Under the pieces are notes generated by a model. It had not been told where the DNA came from, made no database searches, and saw only the letters and a list, made by a program, of their open reading frames with translations. A DNA stretch of 64,000 bases from Ferrimonas sediminicola (lineage in GTDB: Bacteria > Pseudomonadota > Gammaproteobacteria > Enterobacterales > Shewanellaceae), in contig NZ_SWCI01000004.1 of assembly GCF_005116715.1 (NCBI RefSeq), positions 277,162-341,161 on the forward strand, read 5' to 3'. Position numbers and translations under genes: made by a program. Shown piece by piece: positions 15,647 through 24,432 of this stretch. Position 1 is the stretch's first letter; each line of letters starts with the position of its first letter.

Positions 15647-18391
15647 CTACTCCTCGGCCTGGCGCTTGAGATAGGGGACCCCGTCACTCCACCACTTGGG
15701 CACAGGCGCCCCCTTGAGGTAGTGATCGAAGAACTGCTTCATCTTGACGCTGTAGTCCAGCTTGTTGGGGTACTTCTTCAGGTGGTGAGGCTCCCCCTCG
15801 TACTGCAGCATTACCACAGCTTTGCCCGCCCGGCGCATCGCCATGTACAGCTCAATCCCCTGGGGGTAGGGCACGGCGTCATCCTCGTCACCGAACATGA
15901 TCACCAACGGAGTGTCGATGCGATCCACATGGAAGATGGGGCTGTTCTCCACATAGAGATGGGGGGCCTCCATCAGGGTCTTGCCGATGCGGGACTGGCC
16001 GGACTCATATTGGAACTGGCGGGTGAGGCCGCTGCCCAGGCGGATGCCGCCGTAGGCGCTGGTCATGTTGCTCACCGGCGCCCCGGAAACCGCGGCGGCG
16101 AAGATGTCGGTCTGGGTGATCAGGTAGGCGTCCTGGTATCCGGCCCAGGAGTGGCCCTGGATGCCGATGGCGCCCGCCTGGGCGATACCCAGGTCGATCA
16201 CCTTCTGCACCCCGGGCAGCATTGAGGCCAGGGAGGACTGACCGGGATGACCCACCTCGAAGCGGATGTCCGGCAGGAATACCGCATAGCCGTCGTTGAC
16301 ATACTGGGCGAAGTTGGGCCTGTGGTTCAGGGCCATCTGCGGAAAATGGTGCAGACGCTGGCTCATGAAGCGGTAGAAGTAGACCAGGGTCGGCAGCGGC
16401 TTATCCCCCTGGTAGCCTGGCGGGGTGATCACCACCCCGGAGAGGGGCTTGCCGTCGTTGGAGCGCCAGTGCACCAGCTGGGCCTGGCCCCACTCCAGCC
16501 CCTGGAGCTGCTCTCCGAGACGGCTGACAGGCTTCAGGCTCTTCACCTGGCTGCTGGTGGCCAGCAGATCCGGATAGAGATCGTAGCGCTGCTTACTGAA
16601 CAGAAGGGTGTCGGCGTCCTCCGCCTTGACCACGAAGCTCAACTTGTACTCCCCCTGCTGGGCCCGCTTGAGACTGGCATCGGCCAGGTTCAGGTGGTAC
16701 ACCCCTTCGCGCTTGTCGAAGTCATTGTAGCCGTGTACCAGCAGCGGCCTGGCGCCATCTACCAGATCGCTGCGCGGGTCGGTGTCGATCACCCGGTACT
16801 GCCACTTCACCTGCCGTCCCCGAGTCAGGGCGCTCAGCTTGCCGGTGGTGGCGTCCAGACGCCAGATGTCGAACTTGTCGTACACCAGCACCCCAGTACC
16901 ATTCGCCAGCCAGGGGCCGAAGCCATAGCCCGGCGCCGGCGAGGGGTAATCATGATCCTCGTTGGCAAAGCCCGCCTCGGGGCCACCCACCACCTCGGTG
17001 GTATTGCCGCTGGCAATGTCGTGGCGATAGAGCCGGCCACGCACATACCAGGCAACGGCATTGTCCAGGGGGGAGAGGCTGGGAATGTCGTCCTTGCCCG
17101 CCTGGGTCACCAGCAGTCGGCGCTCACCGCTCTCCATGTCCATCAGGTACCAGTCCTGGTAGAAACCGGCCCAGGAGATCATCTTCAGGTAGGGCCTGTC
17201 ACTGCTGGCCAGCAGGTAGCGGGGGTTGTCGGTGACCTTCACCTCCGGCACCGCGCCATCCGCCAGCTGGACAAAACGCTTGTCCTCCAGGTGCCAGACA
17301 CCGACGTAGTTGTGCTTGCGGGCCTTGGGGTACTCCTTGATTTCGTTAGTCTTGATCCGTGGGTCATCCCCATGCCAGACATTGAGCGCCACCCGGGAGC
17401 GCAGTACCTCAATATCCTGAAGATCCTCGTCGCCCTTCAGCTGGCGAATCTCCCCCTCCTTGGGCAGGGGCAGCTGCCGCCCCACAAACAGTCGCTGGCC
17501 ATCGCGGCTGAAGTGCAGCTTGCTGTGTTCTGTCACCAACATGCCGTCATCCGGCAGCGGCAGGGCATTGGCGGGGCGCGCCCCCTGGCCCAGCCACAGC
17601 TGGTGAGCCAGCTGGTGATCCTCCTCCGTCCTTAGGTAGGCGGCGGTAAAGGCGACCGCCTCGCCGGACTCGTCGATGGCCAGGCTGGCCGCCCCCCAGT
17701 CCTGGCGCTGCCACAACACACTGTCCTGACCGGCGTCCAGCGCCCGGCGAATCACCGCGTTGGCCACCCCATCCTCATGGCTGGTGCTGTAGACCAGCAC
17801 ATTGGCCTCCCGGGCCAGGGCGAAATGGGTCACCGCCGCCAGCGCCAGCTCAGAGCCGTTTTTCAGGTCCAGCAGCAGGGCACGGCTGCCCAGCTTGTCG
17901 GCATCGATGGCCTCATCATCCTTGGCCTCCTCCTTGTCCTCCTCGGCCTCTTCGGCCTTGAAGCTCAGCATCAGGAAACGGCCGTCGGCGGAGAAATCCG
18001 CCTTGGTGACCGCCTCGAACAGCCGCTGTTCGCCGGTGGCGGTGTTGACCATGATGCGGTCCACCGCCATCTTGCCCGCCTTCTTCTTGCCGGCGTTCTC
18101 CTGTTTCCACAGCGGGGCCTTACGCTCAAACAGGGCGTAGGCGCCGTCGGCGCTGAGCATGGGCTCGACGCCACGCTCCACCTGCCACAGGCCGCCGTCC
18201 AGGCCCCGAACCAGGCCCCGAGGTTCTCCCCGATCCGGCTGAGCCACATAGGCCACCCACTGGCCATTGTCGGCAATCACCGGATTTTTCAGGGTTTCAA
18301 AGTTCATGATCTGTTGCAGGGATAGGGGCGCCGCCGTGGCGGAGGCGCAGGCCAGCCCGATCAGGGCGGCGAGGGGATGCCAGATCCTCAA
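15647..18391 (-). CDS. S9 prolyl-oligopeptidase-family peptidase, secreted
   Basis: A 914-residue serine peptidase with a signal peptide (cut near ASATAA), an N-terminal beta-propeller and a C-terminal alpha/beta-hydrolase domain. The catalytic triad is visible: Ser about residue 748 in GHSWAGY, Asp in MFGDEDDAVPYPQG, His in EGEPHHLKKYPN. The start is TTG (18389-18391) preceded by AGGAG six bases away, with no better ATG. An unusual acidic insert (EEAEEDKEEAKDDE, near residue 150) lies in the propeller. It resembles dipeptidyl-aminopeptidases of marine gammaproteobacteria; the natural substrate is unknown. Confidence 0.88.
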   Translation of the reverse strand: MRIWHPLAALIGLACASATAAPLSLQQIMNFETLKNPVIADNGQWVAYVAQPDRGEPRGLVRGLDGGLWQVERGVEPMLSADGAYALFERKAPLWKQENAGKKKAGKMAVDRIMVNTATGEQRLFEAVTKADFSADGRFLMLSFKAEEAEEDKEEAKDDEAIDADKLGSRALLLDLKNGSELALAAVTHFALAREANVLVYSTSHEDGVANAVIRRALDAGQDSVLWQRQDWGAASLAIDESGEAVAFTAAYLRTEEDHQLAHQLWLGQGARPANALPLPDDGMLVTEHSKLHFSRDGQRLFVGRQLPLPKEGEIRQLKGDEDLQDIEVLRSRVALNVWHGDDPRIKTNEIKEYPKARKHNYVGVWHLEDKRFVQLADGAVPEVKVTDNPRYLLASSDRPYLKMISWAGFYQDWYLMDMESGERRLLVTQAGKDDIPSLSPLDNAVAWYVRGRLYRHDIASGNTTEVVGGPEAGFANEDHDYPSPAPGYGFGPWLANGTGVLVYDKFDIWRLDATTGKLSALTRGRQVKWQYRVIDTDPRSDLVDGARPLLVHGYNDFDKREGVYHLNLADASLKRAQQGEYKLSFVVKAEDADTLLFSKQRYDLYPDLLATSSQVKSLKPVSRLGEQLQGLEWGQAQLVHWRSNDGKPLSGVVITPPGYQGDKPLPTLVYFYRFMSQRLHHFPQMALNHRPNFAQYVNDGYAVFLPDIRFEVGHPGQSSLASMLPGVQKVIDLGIAQAGAIGIQGHSWAGYQDAYLITQTDIFAAAVSGAPVSNMTSAYGGIRLGSGLTRQFQYESGQSRIGKTLMEAPHLYVENSPIFHVDRIDTPLVIMFGDEDDAVPYPQGIELYMAMRRAGKAVVMLQYEGEPHHLKKYPNKLDYSVKMKQFFDHYLKGAPVPKWWSDGVPYLKRQAEE

Positions 18392-18449
18392 GAGTGACTC
18401 CTAAATGGTAATGATACCAGCGTATTGAATATCTGTTCATTCAGCTGAC

Positions 18450-18536
18450 ATTTAACGGACTTTAGGCAAGGCAGGCAAACAAAGCTCTAGTGGCCCTAAA
18501 GTGAGGTTGCCTAACGCAGCATAAAGCCCGTTAAAT
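18450..18536. repeat. Imperfect palindrome, 87 bp
   Basis: The ends pair over 15 bases with one mismatch (ATTTAACGGACTTTA, 18450-18464, with TAAAGCCCGTTAAAT, 18522-18536). Inside, GGCAA and TTGCC give a second stem. It has no T tract, so it is not a normal terminator. Together with the next repeat it fills the gap between the S9 peptidase and isocitrate dehydrogenase. Confidence 0.65.
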
Positions 18537-18547
18537 CAGCCCGGAGG

Positions 18548-18644
18548 GAACGCCTCAGTGCCACTGACTCGTTGTTGTGACTGCTTGAAAGAGGCCCACT
18601 ATGTCTTCGCAGCCACGCCTAGATTCAGTGGCACTGAAACGTTC
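18548..18644. repeat. Inverted-repeat element, 97 bp, with CAGTGCCACTGA ends
   Basis: The terminal 20 bases (18548-18567) match the complement of 18625-18644 at 18 positions, with the shared core TCAGTGCCACTGA. A 65-codon open frame crosses its right half but lacks a ribosome site or recognisable protein. It looks like an intergenic repeat of unknown class. The remaining 18645-18819 holds the isocitrate dehydrogenase leader. Confidence 0.65.
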
Positions 18645-18819
18645 TGAATGTGTACAGATATCCAGTGCACTTGGTATAAAAGTTCCTTTCGACCTTTCTC
18701 TAGCTGTAACCACAGCGTTAAAAAAGGTAAGATGGCGCCCGACTATGCTAACAAAGCCCCCGATAAGAGTCACAAAAATAGAGGGGCTGGATCATTGAGA
18801 CCTATGGAAGGATGTATCC

Positions 18820-19827
18820 ATGTCTAAACGCAATATCACGGTAATCCCCGGAGACGGGATCGGTCCCGATATCATCGAAGCCACCCTGAAGGTACTGGAT
18901 AAGGCCGGGTGTGATTTCAACTACGAGTTCGCCGATGCGGGTCTGACCGCTCTGGAAAAGCACGGCGAGCTGCTTCCTCAGAAAACCCTCAACCTGATTG
19001 AGAAGAACCGCGTCACCCTGAAGGGGCCACTCACCACCCCCATCGGTGAAGGCTTTACCTCCATCAACGTGACCCTGAGGAAGAAGTTCAACCTCTACGC
19101 CAACGTCCGTCCGGTGCTCTCCCTCAAGGGTACTCAGGCGCGCTACGATAACGTCGACATCATCACCATCCGCGAAAACACCGAAGGGATGTACTCCGGC
19201 GCCGGCCAGCGAGTGAGCAACGACGGTGAGACCGCAGAGGCGATGAGCATCATCACCCGCGAAGGTGCCGAGCGCATCTGTACTTTCGCCTACGAACTGG
19301 CCCGCAAAGAGGGTCGCAGGAAGGTCACCGCGGTCCACAAGGCCAACATCATGAAGTCCACCTCCGGCCTGTTCCTCAAGGTGGCCCGCGAAGTGGGTGA
19401 GCGTTACCCCGACATCCAGTCCGAAGAGATGATCGTTGACGCCACCTGCATGAAGCTGGTGATGGATCCCAGCCAGTTCGACGTCATTGTCACCACTAAC
19501 CTGTTCGGTGACATCCTGTCCGACCTCTGTGCCGGCCTGGTCGGCGGCCTGGGCATGGCCCCCGGCGCCAACATCGGCAAAGACGCCGCCATCTTCGAAG
19601 CGGTCCACGGCAGTGCCCCGGACATCGCCGGTCAGAACCTGGCCAACCCCACCGCCCTGCTGCTGGGCGCGGTGCAGATGCTGGAGTACCTGGGCATGGG
19701 CGACAAGGCCGCCCGTATCCGTGACGCGGTCCGCGACACCATCGCCGCCGGCGAGCACGTGACCCGCGACCTGGGCGGCGAAGCGGGAACCACTGAGTTC
19801 ACCGACGCCATCCTGGCCCGGCTGTAA
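18820..19827 (+). CDS. Isocitrate dehydrogenase, NAD-dependent type
   Basis: This enzyme converts isocitrate to 2-oxoglutarate and CO2 in the TCA cycle. The 335-residue length and PGDGIGPDI start fit the short IDH/IPMDH family; the substrate loop [17 protein letters not shown] and [10 protein letters not shown] mark it as isocitrate- rather than isopropylmalate-specific. In the cofactor region HGSAPDIAG carries Asp-Ile where NADP enzymes have Lys-Tyr, which indicates NAD. GGAAGGA precedes the ATG. A two-palindrome leader and a strong downstream terminator isolate it as a single-gene unit. Confidence 0.92.
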   Translation: MSKRNITVIPGDGIGPDIIEATLKVLDKAGCDFNYEFADAGLTALEKHGELLPQKTLNLIEKNRVTLKGPLTTPIGEGFTSINVTLRKKFNLYANVRPVLSLKGTQARYDNVDIITIRENTEGMYSGAGQRVSNDGETAEAMSIITREGAERICTFAYELARKEGRRKVTAVHKANIMKSTSGLFLKVAREVGERYPDIQSEEMIVDATCMKLVMDPSQFDVIVTTNLFGDILSDLCAGLVGGLGMAPGANIGKDAAIFEAVHGSAPDIAGQNLANPTALLLGAVQMLEYLGMGDKAARIRDAVRDTIAAGEHVTRDLGGEAGTTEFTDAILARL

Positions 19828-19846
19828 CGGGCGCACAGCAAAAGAG

Positions 19847-19872
19847 AAGGGGCCTGATGGGCCCCTTTTTTT
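19847..19872 (+). terminator. Terminator after isocitrate dehydrogenase
   Basis: AAGGGGCC and GGCCCCTT pair around a short loop and continue into a run of T's. Confidence 0.9.
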
Positions 19873-19883
19873 GTCTCGTCCGT

Positions 19884-20951
19884 TTAGCGGATACGGTACA
19901 GATGAACGGTGATCTCTTCCCGGTCGTGGTAGAGGTGCTTGGCCTGCAGGCCGTAACGCACTCCGGCCTTGCGCAGCATGGCGGTCATCTCACCGAAACA
20001 CTCCGCCACCGCCTGGTAGCGCTGCTTCATCGGCAGCTTCAGGTTGAAGATGGTCTCCTGACACCACCCCTCGATGATCCAGGTGGCCATCCGCGCCGCC
20101 ACTCTGTGGGGCTTGTCCGCCATGTCACACACCATCCAGTGGATGCGGGGATCATCCGGCACAAACTTGAAGCCGTCCTCGGCAAAATGGGTCACCTGGC
20201 CGGTCTCCATCAGGCTGTCGGCCATGGCACCGTTGTCCACCGACGAGACAAACATGCCGCGGCGCACCAGCTGATAGGTCCAGCCGCCGGGGCAGGCGCC
20301 CAGATCCACCGCGTACAGGCCGCCGTGGAGTCGCTCCTCCGCCTCCTCCTCGCTCAGGAACACCAGGAAGGCCTCATCCAGCTTCAGGGTAGAGCGGCTG
20401 GGGGCATCGCTGGGGAACTTCAGCCTGGGGATCCCCATATAGAAGGGGGAGCCATTGTCGGAACGGCTGTAGCCGACGTAGCCATTCTGGTTGTCGATCA
20501 GGAACAGGTGGATGCGCGGCATCTTCTCCCGCTCCTGGGCGGTGAGGATCCCCTGCTTGCGCAACCCCTGACGCAGGGGCACGGTCAGTTTCTTGCAAAA
20601 CGGCAGTACCTGACGGTAGGCGTCGCCGTCGGCGGACTCCACCCACAGCTTGCCCGCCTTGGGCAGGGACTTGGCGTGGGCCAGCACCGCTCCGACCCGG
20701 TCTCCCAGGGGCATGTCGGTCAGCTGTCCCACCACGCAGAACCAGCTGCGGGCAAAGATCAGCCGGTGGAAATCCAGCTCGTGCATCAGCTTGTCGGCGT
20801 CACCGTTCTGGTAGCACTCGAACAGCACGAAGCCGGAGTCCTTCTCCAGGCGGGGAAAGCCGTACACCTCCAGGGTAGCGGCGCTGTCCTGGATCTCGGC
20901 TGCGCACTCCTTCTCAAAACCGGGGCGGCAATGCAGCAACAGGGTATTCAT
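19884..20951 (-). CDS. rlmM: 23S rRNA 2'-O-ribose C2498 methyltransferase RlmM
   Basis: RlmM methylates C2498 of 23S rRNA using S-adenosylmethionine. The start at 20951 gives MNTLLLHCRPGFEKECAAEI with GGGAG upstream; seven codons of extra open frame lack support. The 355-residue product has an N-terminal THUMP-like domain, then the Rossmann methyltransferase with VDLGACPGGWTYQLVRRG near residue 220 and the catalytic Lys in NLKLPMK. It is the last gene of a gcvA-hydrolase-DUF423-rlmM operon and overlaps the preceding gene by ATGA. Confidence 0.95.
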   Translation of the reverse strand: MNTLLLHCRPGFEKECAAEIQDSAATLEVYGFPRLEKDSGFVLFECYQNGDADKLMHELDFHRLIFARSWFCVVGQLTDMPLGDRVGAVLAHAKSLPKAGKLWVESADGDAYRQVLPFCKKLTVPLRQGLRKQGILTAQEREKMPRIHLFLIDNQNGYVGYSRSDNGSPFYMGIPRLKFPSDAPSRSTLKLDEAFLVFLSEEEAEERLHGGLYAVDLGACPGGWTYQLVRRGMFVSSVDNGAMADSLMETGQVTHFAEDGFKFVPDDPRIHWMVCDMADKPHRVAARMATWIIEGWCQETIFNLKLPMKQRYQAVAECFGEMTAMLRKAGVRYGLQAKHLYHDREEITVHLYRIR

Positions 20952-21331
20952 GCCACTCTCTCCCAACGCCATACGGCGACAAACAGCAGTAACCAGGCCA
21001 GGATCAGCAGGATGCCGCCAAGGGGAGTGATCAGACCGATCCCCTTGGTGCCCAGCAGCACCAGGGCATAGATGCTGCCGGAGAAGCCGAGGATCCCCAG
21101 CACCACCAGCGCACCGCCCCAGGCCAGCAGCCTGGAGCTGTTACTGCGCATCCACAGGGCCACCGCCATCAGCAGCAGGCAGTGGAAGAACTGGTAGGTC
21201 ACCGCTGTATTGAAGCTCTCCACCAGGTGCGGCGGCGCCACCTTGGCGAGTCCGTGGGCACCATAGGCGCCCAGGGCAGTGGCCATGGCCCCGCCGAAGG
21301 TGGCCATGGCCATCAGGGCTCTTTTCATCAT
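20948..21331 (-). CDS. DUF423 membrane protein (YgdD family)
   Basis: A 127-residue inner-membrane protein with four hydrophobic segments (about 5-25, 45-62, 68-90, 98-120). The GAYGAHGL motif at ~22-29 and the TPLGGILLILAW segment identify the DUF423/YgdD family. E. coli has the same gcvA-ygdD-rlmM order. ATG overlaps the hydrolase stop, with AGGA eight bases before; the next codon is also ATG. The function is unknown. Confidence 0.88.
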   Translation of the reverse strand: MMKRALMAMATFGGAMATALGAYGAHGLAKVAPPHLVESFNTAVTYQFFHCLLLMAVALWMRSNSSRLLAWGGALVVLGILGFSGSIYALVLLGTKGIGLITPLGGILLILAWLLLFVAVWRWERVA

Positions 21332-21948
21332 CTCTTTAATCCTAAAATAAAGGCCCGGCAGGTAGCGGCGGCACGCTGGAGGTTCACCTCCTCGGTGACA
21401 CCGCTGGCCTTCCTGGGCTTGAATCCATGGTCACCATCGGTGACGTAGTCGAGGCACACATGGGCCGGCAGGGTGATCGCCTCCAACTCAGAGCGGTTAC
21501 CGAAGCTGTCCCGCTCCCCCTGCAACACCAGGGTGGGCGCCTGACCCAGGGTCAGCGGCTCCAGTCGCCAGTTGTCCGGTTTCCCCACGGGATGGAAGGG
21601 GTAACCCAGGGCGATCACCCCATCGACGGGGTGGTCCATGGCCCAGGTGGCACTGACCCGGCCTCCCAGGGATTTTCCCCCCACCGCCAGGATGCGGTCA
21701 TGCCGGCGGTACTGTGCCACCAGCTGGTCAAGCGCCTCCAGCAGGCGCGGCATTCTATCAGGGGGACGTCGCCTGTTGGTAGCCCGGATGGTCTGCATAT
21801 AGGGAAATTCGTAACGCACCACACACAGGTCGTCACCGGCGATGGCCCCGGCCATGGTAGCCATGAAGGGGTGGTCCATGCCGGCGCCGCTGCCATGCCC
21901 CAGCAGCAGCCAGTGTTCGGCCTCGGGATTGCCGTCGATTCTAACCAT
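21328..21948 (-). CDS. Small alpha/beta-hydrolase (KANL3/Tex30-like)
   Basis: The 206-residue protein has an alpha/beta-hydrolase fold: oxyanion segment LGHGSGAGMDHPFM, nucleophile elbow GGKSLGGR with the Ser near residue 94, an acidic residue in LQGERDSFG, and His in DGDHGF. This matches the KANL3/Tex30-type hydrolase-like family. The ribosome site GAGGAG overlaps the gcvA stop, so it is translationally linked to gcvA. The substrate is unknown. Confidence 0.8.
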   Translation of the reverse strand: MVRIDGNPEAEHWLLLGHGSGAGMDHPFMATMAGAIAGDDLCVVRYEFPYMQTIRATNRRRPPDRMPRLLEALDQLVAQYRRHDRILAVGGKSLGGRVSATWAMDHPVDGVIALGYPFHPVGKPDNWRLEPLTLGQAPTLVLQGERDSFGNRSELEAITLPAHVCLDYVTDGDHGFKPRKASGVTEEVNLQRAAATCRAFILGLKR

Positions 21949-21957
21949 GCTCTCTCC

Positions 21958-22884
21958 TCAGGGTTCGTAGACCGGTGCCGGGATGGGATCCGATTCGTTC
22001 TCCTGGCGGAAGGTCTCCACCATCCACTCCCGAAACGCCGAGATCTTGCCCAGGTCCGCCTGGCTCTCCTGGCACACCAGGTAATAGGCGTTCTTACTGG
22101 GCAACACCTTGTCGATGGGACAGATCAGTCTGCCCGCTTCGATGTCGGGCCGGGCCAGCACCGAGTAGCCCAGGGCCACCCCGTGACCGTGGATCGCCGC
22201 CTGCAGCACCAGGGAGGAGTGGCTGAAGATCGGTCCCTGGCTGACGTTGGGCAGCTCCACTCCGGCCATCTTGGCCCAGGTCTTCCAGTCGCGGCGAGAC
22301 ATGTCGTGCAGCAGGGTGTGCAACTTGAGATCCCCGGGCGCCTTCAGGGGCTTGGAGCCGGCAAGCAGCGAGGGCGCGCACACAGGTACCAGGGATTCCG
22401 CCCTGAGCATGTCTGCCCGCAGGCCCGGCCACTTACCCCGGCCATAGTAGATGGCCACATCCACATCGTCGGACAAGGATCCCTCATCCATATCCACCGC
22501 CTTGATGCGTACATCCACCTCGGGATGTAGCTCGGAAAACTTGGCCAGGCGGGGCACCAGCCACTGGATGGCAAAGCTGGGCGCCAGGCTGACGGTCAGG
22601 GAGCCGCTGGCGCTGCGGGCCAGCAGCCGCTCGGTGGCATCACTGAGTTGGGTGAACAGATCCTTGATGTCCAGGAAGTAGCTCTGACCCTCCTCGGTAA
22701 GCAGTAAGGAGCGGTTTCTGCGCCTGAAAAGTTTTAATCCCAAAAACTCTTCCAGGGCCTTTATCTGGTGACTGATTGCGGCCTGGGTCACAAATAACTC
22801 TTCTGCCGCCCGCGTGAAGCTAAGGTGGCGGGCGGCCGCTTCGAAGGCCTTGACGGCGTTAAGCGGAGGCAGGCGGCGGGACAT
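21958..22884 (-). CDS. gcvA: LysR-family regulator GcvA
   Basis: GcvA controls the glycine-cleavage operon in response to glycine and purines. The 308-residue protein starts MSRRLPPLNAVKAFEAAARHLSFTRAAEELFVTQAAISHQIKALE, the LysR helix-turn-helix with GcvA-type residues, followed by a periplasmic-binding-like effector domain. GAGG lies eight bases before the ATG. The assignment to GcvA rests on the N-terminus and on the ygdD-rlmM neighbourhood. A CTAAT motif, described in GcvA sites, occurs at 22917-22921; autoregulation is therefore possible. The glycine-cleavage genes are not in this window. Confidence 0.86.
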   Translation of the reverse strand: MSRRLPPLNAVKAFEAAARHLSFTRAAEELFVTQAAISHQIKALEEFLGLKLFRRRNRSLLLTEEGQSYFLDIKDLFTQLSDATERLLARSASGSLTVSLAPSFAIQWLVPRLAKFSELHPEVDVRIKAVDMDEGSLSDDVDVAIYYGRGKWPGLRADMLRAESLVPVCAPSLLAGSKPLKAPGDLKLHTLLHDMSRRDWKTWAKMAGVELPNVSQGPIFSHSSLVLQAAIHGHGVALGYSVLARPDIEAGRLICPIDKVLPSKNAYYLVCQESQADLGKISAFREWMVETFRQENESDPIPAPVYEP

Positions 22885-23026
22885 AAGGTTACCTCGAGGT
22901 TACCGGATAAGATTTTCTAATACCGAATATTATATTAAATCGTTTGTTATCACTATGCCGTCCGGCTATTTTTCACCCCGTAAACGCACTGAATTTGACC
23001 TTCTTCCTGAAACGACGAGGCCCGAC

Positions 23027-23254
23027 ATGACCACTTTAAGCCTGCTTATCCCCACCGTAGTTGCCGTTGCCATGCACAACCCCATGGCTCAGCCCGAAGC
23101 GGTAGAGTTTAACCTCAACGAGATTCATCAGCAGATCGAGCTACAACTGGATCGCCAGGTTCAGCAGATGCAGGCCGAACAGGCCACCATGGAGCTGAGC
23201 GAGCCCCTGGAGCTGGCGACCCAGCCCGCCCCCAAAGCCACCCTGGCCGACTGA
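23027..23254 (+). CDS. Small hypothetical protein, possibly secreted
   Basis: A 75-residue protein I do not recognise. GAGG lies six bases before the ATG at 23027; the longer open frame from 22814 runs antisense into gcvA and is not supported. The first ~20 residues are hydrophobic (TLSLLIPTVVAVAMHNPM) like a weak signal peptide, followed by a Gln/Glu-rich amphipathic segment (IELQLDRQVQQMQAEQ). It ends before a hairpin shared with kdsA. Confidence 0.6.
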   Translation: MTTLSLLIPTVVAVAMHNPMAQPEAVEFNLNEIHQQIELQLDRQVQQMQAEQATMELSEPLELATQPAPKATLAD

Positions 23255-23271
23255 GACTCGCAAGGAAGAAG

Positions 23272-23298
23272 CCCTGTCGCCAAGGTCGGGCGACAGGG
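23272..23298. terminator. Convergent hairpin between small gene and kdsA
   Basis: CCCTGTCGCC and GGGCGACAGGG pair strongly, but neither side has a real T run, so termination strength is uncertain. Confidence 0.5.
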
Positions 23299-23306
23299 GC
23301 ACAGTG

Positions 23307-24185
<879 letters not shown>

Positions 24186-24188
24186 CTA

Positions 24189-24432
24189 GGGCCTGTTGAT
24201 CTTTGGTGTTTAGATTTTGGCCGAGGATGACGACAACCAATCAAGGAGTTCGATAGCTGGCATAGTGGGTCTACGTCAAAATCGAACGACGTGGAGTGGT
24301 TGTCGTCAGTCCGGCCCCGAAGGACGCCTGATTTTACCCGGTTTTAGTCAGCACAGCCTGATTCCCGATGATAGTTGCGATCACTTTGAGCGCGCATTGG
24401 CGCAAAACGATTCAGCAAAAATCAACAGGCTC
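24189..24432. mobile_element. MITE-like inverted-repeat element, copy 2 (244 bp)
   Basis: The terminal 20 bases (GGGCCTGTTGATCTTTGGTG) match the complement of the right end at 17 positions, and TA flanks both ends (24187-24188, 24433-24434). The outer sequences match the element at 12051-12213. The interior has its own strong inverted repeat: GACGACAACCA (24229-24239) with TGGTTGTCGTC (24297-24307), nested with GTTCGAT/ATCGAAC. No transposase frame is present. The right end forms part of the DUF819 stop codon. Confidence 0.75.

Noticed and set aside
18450..18536. Integron attC site
   Set aside because: The ends fit the core-site pattern, but there is no integrase, cassette array or second site nearby; kept only as an alternative for the palindrome.
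18601..18798. A 65-codon plus-strand open frame before isocitrate dehydrogenase
   Set aside because: It begins inside the inverted-repeat element, lacks a ribosome site and has no recognisable protein character; the region is better explained as repeat plus promoter.
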